Shown here piece after piece: positions 60,920 through 64,000 of a DNA stretch of 64,000 nucleotides (its first letter is position 1; the number at the start of each line of letters is the position of its first letter). The stretch comes from Mucilaginibacter sp. OK098 (GTDB lineage Bacteria > Bacteroidota > Bacteroidia > Sphingobacteriales > Sphingobacteriaceae): contig NZ_FRCM01000002.1 of NCBI RefSeq assembly GCF_900142915.1, positions 62,001 to 126,000 on the forward strand. Direction: 5' to 3'. The notes below the pieces were generated by a model. That model ran no database searches and was not told the origin of the DNA. It worked only from the letters and a program-made list of their open reading frames with translations. The position numbers were made by a program, and so were the translations under genes.

Positions 60920-62728
60920 TTAATCAAAATCGAGGTTAAACTTAGCTTTCAGCTCCGCAAGTGCAGGGTTTTTGGCTGCCATATGCTGAAATTTTTCTGA
61001 TGCCGTGTAGGGTCGTTTTACAACGGCTACTTCATCAACCCGCACATTAATTTCAATATCAAAGTTCTTTAACGTGGTGCGCAGGTAGTTTAGCAAACTG
61101 GGCCGTTCATCCCTGAAAAGGTTTTCCTGCACCTTGTTCTCTACCAAAACTTCGTATATATTGGAGCCAAGTGGTTTTGGAGGGTTGGATATAAAAATGG
61201 TGAGCAAATTCTTCTTCCCATCAGCTTTCATCCTGGCTGCATAATCGCTCCAGCACTTTAAAAGTTGGTCAGGTGTATAATCGTTTTTGGCGTCACCTTT
61301 AATATAAGGATCTTCCTCCTCCAGCATGGCTTCCTTGGTTTTACCAACATCTTTTAATGATGGTATTTTCACCGAGCCTGTGGCCGATTGTAAATTAGGG
61401 ATAAATATTTTGGGCTTTTCCGCAACAGCTTCTTCTTTAACAGTTTCTTTTACCTGAGTCTGCATAACAGGCTGTTCAACAACAACATGGCTTGGTTGAA
61501 CATTGTTTGCTGCTGGTATTCCCGCCGCTGTTTTTTGCTCTGTTTCGGGTGTTATTACTGCGGAATCAGGTTTTTTTTTTAATTGCCCCTCTGCTGCGGG
61601 CATTGCATTTAGCGGCGTAACCGCCAAATTAAAGACGGAGAGCAGGTTGCACATCTTTAGCAAAGCCAGCTCAACCTGCAACCGCTGGTTCTTGCTTAGC
61701 TTATAGCTCAGATCGCACTGGTTGGCAATGTTCATTGCCGAAAGCAGGAACGACACCGATGATGCCTGCGATTGCTGCAAATACTTATTCTTTATCCCAT
61801 CGCTTACTTCCAGCAGCTTTAGGGTGGCCTGGTCTTTACTTACCAGCAGGTTCCGGAAATGTTCAGACAGTCCCGAAATAAAATGCGCTCCATCAAATCC
61901 GCGTGAAAGGATCTCATCAAACAGCAATAATGTTTTGGCATTATCCTCGTTCAGCAGGCGGTCGGTTATATTAAAATAATAATCGTAATCAAGTATGTTA
62001 AGGTTATCAATTACTGATCGATAGGTAACATTACCACCCGAAAAACTAACTATCTGGTCGAACATTGATAAAGCATCACGCAAACCGCCATCAGCTTTTT
62101 GGGCAATGATGTGCAAGCCATCAGGCTCATAGCTGATGTTTTCTTTTTGTGCGATAGATGCCAGGTGGGCAGCCATATCCTCTACACGGATGCGGTTAAA
62201 ATCAAAGATCTGGCAGCGCGAAAGGATGGTTGGTAAGATCTTATGCTTCTCTGTAGTAGCCAATATAAAAATGGCGTAGTGAGGTGGCTCTTCCAGCGTT
62301 TTTAAAAACGCATTAAAAGCTGCCTGCGACAGCATGTGAACCTCATCAATAATGTATATCTTATACCTTACGGCCTGTGGCGGAATGCGAACCTGTTCAA
62401 TCAAACTACGGATATCATCAACCGAGTTATTGGATGCCGCATCAAGCTCGTGAACGTTAAAAGAATTACCGTTTTGGAACGACAGGCAGGAGTTACAAAC
62501 ACCGCAAGCCTCGCCGTTTGGCTGCAAATTTTCGCAGTTTATGGTTTTAGCAAGGATGCGCGCACAGGTAGTTTTGCCCACGCCACGCGGACCGCAGAAC
62601 AAAAACGCCTGCGCCAACTGATTATTTTTAATGGCGTTTTTTAACGTGTTGGTTATATGTTGCTGACCAACAACGCTTTCAAAAGTAACCGGGCGATATT
62701 TGCGTGCCGAAACAATAAAATTATCCAC
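60920..62728 (-). CDS. dnaX: DNA polymerase III subunit tau (and possibly gamma)
   Basis: Clamp-loader ATPase, 602 residues. Walker A is CGPRGVGKTT (Lys52), the zinc site has Cys65, Cys75, Cys78 and Cys81, and Walker B is IYIIDEVHML. The SRC motif is LSRCQIFDF. Domain III ends near residue 380; a Lys/Glu/Pro-rich linker and a C-terminal domain for the polymerase contact follow. At codons 383-386 (LKKK) the mRNA has ten A in a row. One added A gives a stop after Thr387, one lost A gives a stop after codon 390, so slippage would yield a gamma-sized protein of domains I-III. Confidence 0.95.
   Translation of the reverse strand: MDNFIVSARKYRPVTFESVVGQQHITNTLKNAIKNNQLAQAFLFCGPRGVGKTTCARILAKTINCENLQPNGEACGVCNSCLSFQNGNSFNVHELDAASNNSVDDIRSLIEQVRIPPQAVRYKIYIIDEVHMLSQAAFNAFLKTLEEPPHYAIFILATTEKHKILPTILSRCQIFDFNRIRVEDMAAHLASIAQKENISYEPDGLHIIAQKADGGLRDALSMFDQIVSFSGGNVTYRSVIDNLNILDYDYYFNITDRLLNEDNAKTLLLFDEILSRGFDGAHFISGLSEHFRNLLVSKDQATLKLLEVSDGIKNKYLQQSQASSVSFLLSAMNIANQCDLSYKLSKNQRLQVELALLKMCNLLSVFNLAVTPLNAMPAAEGQLKKKPDSAVITPETEQKTAAGIPAANNVQPSHVVVEQPVMQTQVKETVKEEAVAEKPKIFIPNLQSATGSVKIPSLKDVGKTKEAMLEEEDPYIKGDAKNDYTPDQLLKCWSDYAARMKADGKKNLLTIFISNPPKPLGSNIYEVLVENKVQENLFRDERPSLLNYLRTTLKNFDIEINVRVDEVAVVKRPYTASEKFQHMAAKNPALAELKAKFNLDFD
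61571..61580 (-). promoter_or_regulatory. A10 slippery run inside dnaX
   Basis: Ten consecutive T on the plus strand, read as TTA AAA AAA AAA CCT in the gene. With 11 A the frame reads AAA ACC TGA; with 9 A it reads AAC CTG ATT CCG CAG TAA. Both alternatives stop at once, exactly past the ATPase domains. Thermus dnaX is known to use transcriptional slippage at an A run for gamma. Confidence 0.6.
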
Positions 62729-62816
62729 AGCTACTAAGGTAGTAACAATAATGTTATGTTAAAAGGCGTGTTGGCAATTTGCAGAACGTGTTATGTGCCG
62801 ATTACTTTTATTTTAG

Positions 62817-62824
62817 TAAATTTG
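62817..62824 (+). promoter_or_regulatory. -7 element of the Uma2 gene
   Basis: TAAATTTG fits TAnnTTTG, 19 bases before the ATG. Confidence 0.45.
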
Positions 62825-62843
62825 TGATAAACGAGGAAAACTC

Positions 62844-63428
62844 ATGCAGCTTTCAGACCTGGATATAAATAAAACTTATACTTACGCCGACTATCTTAAA
62901 TGGACGTTTGATGAGCGCCTGGAATTAATTAAGGGTAAAATTTTTAAGATGAGCCCGGCACCCGGCTCGGTGCATCAAATAATTTCGGCAGCGCTCTCCA
63001 GTGAATTGTATTATTATTTAAAAGGGAAGCAGTGCAGAGTTTTTTCCGCGCCGTTTGATGTGCGATTAATAAGACGCTCTGCTAACGATCAGGATGTTAC
63101 CACAGTTGTGCAGCCTGATATTTGTGTAATATGCGACCCCAAAAAGGTAGATGTAAAGGGTTGTATTGGCTCGCCGGACATTGTAGTGGAAATATTATCG
63201 CCTGGAAATAACAAAAAGGAACTCCGAAATAAGTTTGAAGTTTATGAAGAGGCCGGAGTGCTTGAATATTGGATTATTAATCCCACAGAAAAAAATCTTT
63301 TGCAATACATTCTTATAGGGGGGCGTTTTCAAGCTGCAAGGCCATTTACAATTGATGATGAACTAACTACTTCTATCCTCCCCGGATTCACGTTAAGTAT
63401 CGACGAGCTTTTTACTGATCAGATTTAA
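62844..63428 (+). CDS. Uma2-family (DUF820) endonuclease-fold protein
   Basis: A 194-residue PD-(D/E)XK protein. YTYADYLKWTFDERLELIKGKIFKMSPAPGSVHQ is the Uma2 N-terminus. The nuclease core includes VQPDICVICDP and GSPDIVVEILSPGNNKKELRNKFEVYEEAGVLEYWIINP, with Asp and Glu followed by the conserved Lys helix. Family members are abundant and largely uncharacterised; some are linked to mobile elements. It stands alone between dnaX and a rhamnosidase. Confidence 0.9.
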   Translation: MQLSDLDINKTYTYADYLKWTFDERLELIKGKIFKMSPAPGSVHQIISAALSSELYYYLKGKQCRVFSAPFDVRLIRRSANDQDVTTVVQPDICVICDPKKVDVKGCIGSPDIVVEILSPGNNKKELRNKFEVYEEAGVLEYWIINPTEKNLLQYILIGGRFQAARPFTIDDELTTSILPGFTLSIDELFTDQI

Positions 63429-63499
63429 GTTTCAACATTAGTCCATTTTCTCAAATTCAACTTACAGACGGTACAGGACGGTCGTTTATTTTAATTCCA

Positions 63500-63507
63500 T
63501 AATTTTG
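63500..63507 (+). promoter_or_regulatory. Candidate -7 element of the rhamnosidase gene
   Basis: TAATTTTG fits TAnnTTTG, 55 bases before the ATG. Confidence 0.4.
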
Positions 63508-63562
63508 ACAATCCAGTTATTCAACCTTACTGATTTAAAAACATTTTTATCAACAGCTATTG

Positions 63563-64000
63563 ATGACCGCTACATTACCAAAAAACTCGTCTTTCAACAA
63601 AATCCTGGTTTGTATAATTTTAATCTTAAGTTCTGCACATGCTAACGCGTCAGCAAAGGTCACTGGTTTAAAATGCGAATATCTTATCAATCCAATAGGC
63701 ATGGATTCTCCTCACCCCCGTTTAATGTGGATAATGGATGATGCAAGGCAGGGTGCCAAACAAATTGCTTACCAATTAGCAGTAAGTACAGATTCCGTTG
63801 AGCTTAGTAAAGGCACTGCTAACATATGGCAAACGGTGAAAATTGTGTCTGATAATAACAGGGTAAACTATAATAGGAAAGGCTTACAGCCTTATACGAA
63901 GTACTACTGGCGGGTTTCGGTTTGGGATCAAAACAGTAAAATTAATACATCAGCCATAGCCAGCTTTGAAACCGGTTTAATGGATAAAAGTAACTGGAAA
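63563..64000 (+). CDS. Alpha-L-rhamnosidase (GH78), N-terminal part
   Basis: The first 146 codons are present and the gene runs off the right edge. A signal peptide (FNKILVCIILILSSAHANA) is followed by TGLKCEYLINPIGMDSPHPR and LMWIMDD, the typical opening of bacterial GH78 enzymes, and then a fibronectin-like domain (YYWRVSVWDQNSK). It would remove rhamnose from plant polysaccharides such as rhamnogalacturonan. The catalytic barrel is outside the window. It may begin another polysaccharide locus. Confidence 0.85.
   Translation, partial: MTATLPKNSSFNKILVCIILILSSAHANASAKVTGLKCEYLINPIGMDSPHPRLMWIMDDARQGAKQIAYQLAVSTDSVELSKGTANIWQTVKIVSDNNRVNYNRKGLQPYTKYYWRVSVWDQNSKINTSAIASFETGLMDKSNWK

Overview
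The window looks like a chromosomal segment of a Sphingobacteriaceae-type Bacteroidota (Mucilaginibacter/Pedobacter-like). Four things point there: a SusC/SusD polysaccharide-utilization locus driven by a hybrid two-component system, several promoters with the Bacteroidota -7 box TAnnTTTG, lipoproteins of the SCKK type, and intergenic gaps full of the repeats usual in this group. The genus is inferred from gene content only. I see no rRNA, tRNA, CRISPR array, prophage or intact insertion sequence.

Layout. 1-2690: threonine operon (thrA tail, thrB, thrC). 2697-6445: GNAT, HAD phosphatase, HxlR regulator divergent from an aldo/keto reductase, and an HSL-type esterase whose nucleophile serine is Asn. 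6473-11496: tyrosine/homogentisate catabolism, with flavin reductase-like protein and FAH on the minus strand divergent from hmgA-hpd. 11661-17489: AlkD-like repair protein, soluble PAS histidine kinase, mannose-6-phosphate isomerase, NucS-like nuclease and NADP isocitrate dehydrogenase. 17768-22688: outer-membrane barrel, very acidic small protein, P5C dehydrogenase, beta-carbonic anhydrase and a DUF1275 membrane protein.

22771-43413 is a 20-kb, all-minus-strand beta-mannan/glucomannan utilization locus. In transcription order it holds HTCS, SusC, SusD, an IPT-domain surface glycan-binding lipoprotein, an AraC regulator, an SSS sugar symporter, GH130 mannosylglucose phosphorylase, cellobiose 2-epimerase, a clan GH-A lipoprotein and GH26 mannanase. 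Together they describe the known mannan -> mannobiose -> mannosylglucose -> mannose-1-phosphate + glucose route. The isomerase at 14162 could feed the mannose into glycolysis.

43895-46487: MlaE-F-D lipid transport operon. 46642-54451: CarboxypepD_reg protein, truncated Rpn nuclease, SPFH protein, CAT-like acetyltransferase, GH51 arabinofuranosidase, small lipoprotein and esterase-TPR protein. 54736-56238: overlapping operon of ECF sigma factor, small soluble protein and ClpP. 56431-64000: Bcr/CflA efflux pump, VOC protein, gluconate symporter, sterol desaturase-family protein, dnaX, Uma2 nuclease and the start of a GH78 rhamnosidase.

Three signals deserve most attention. dnaX carries an A10 run just after the clamp-loader domains, and a slip in either direction stops translation within a few codons, which would give a gamma-like product. 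The intergenic gaps hold many unrelated short-word repeat families with one common architecture: a C-poor G-word arm on the left and a G-poor C-word arm on the right. The sigma-small protein-ClpP operon suggests a proteolysis-linked sigma switch.
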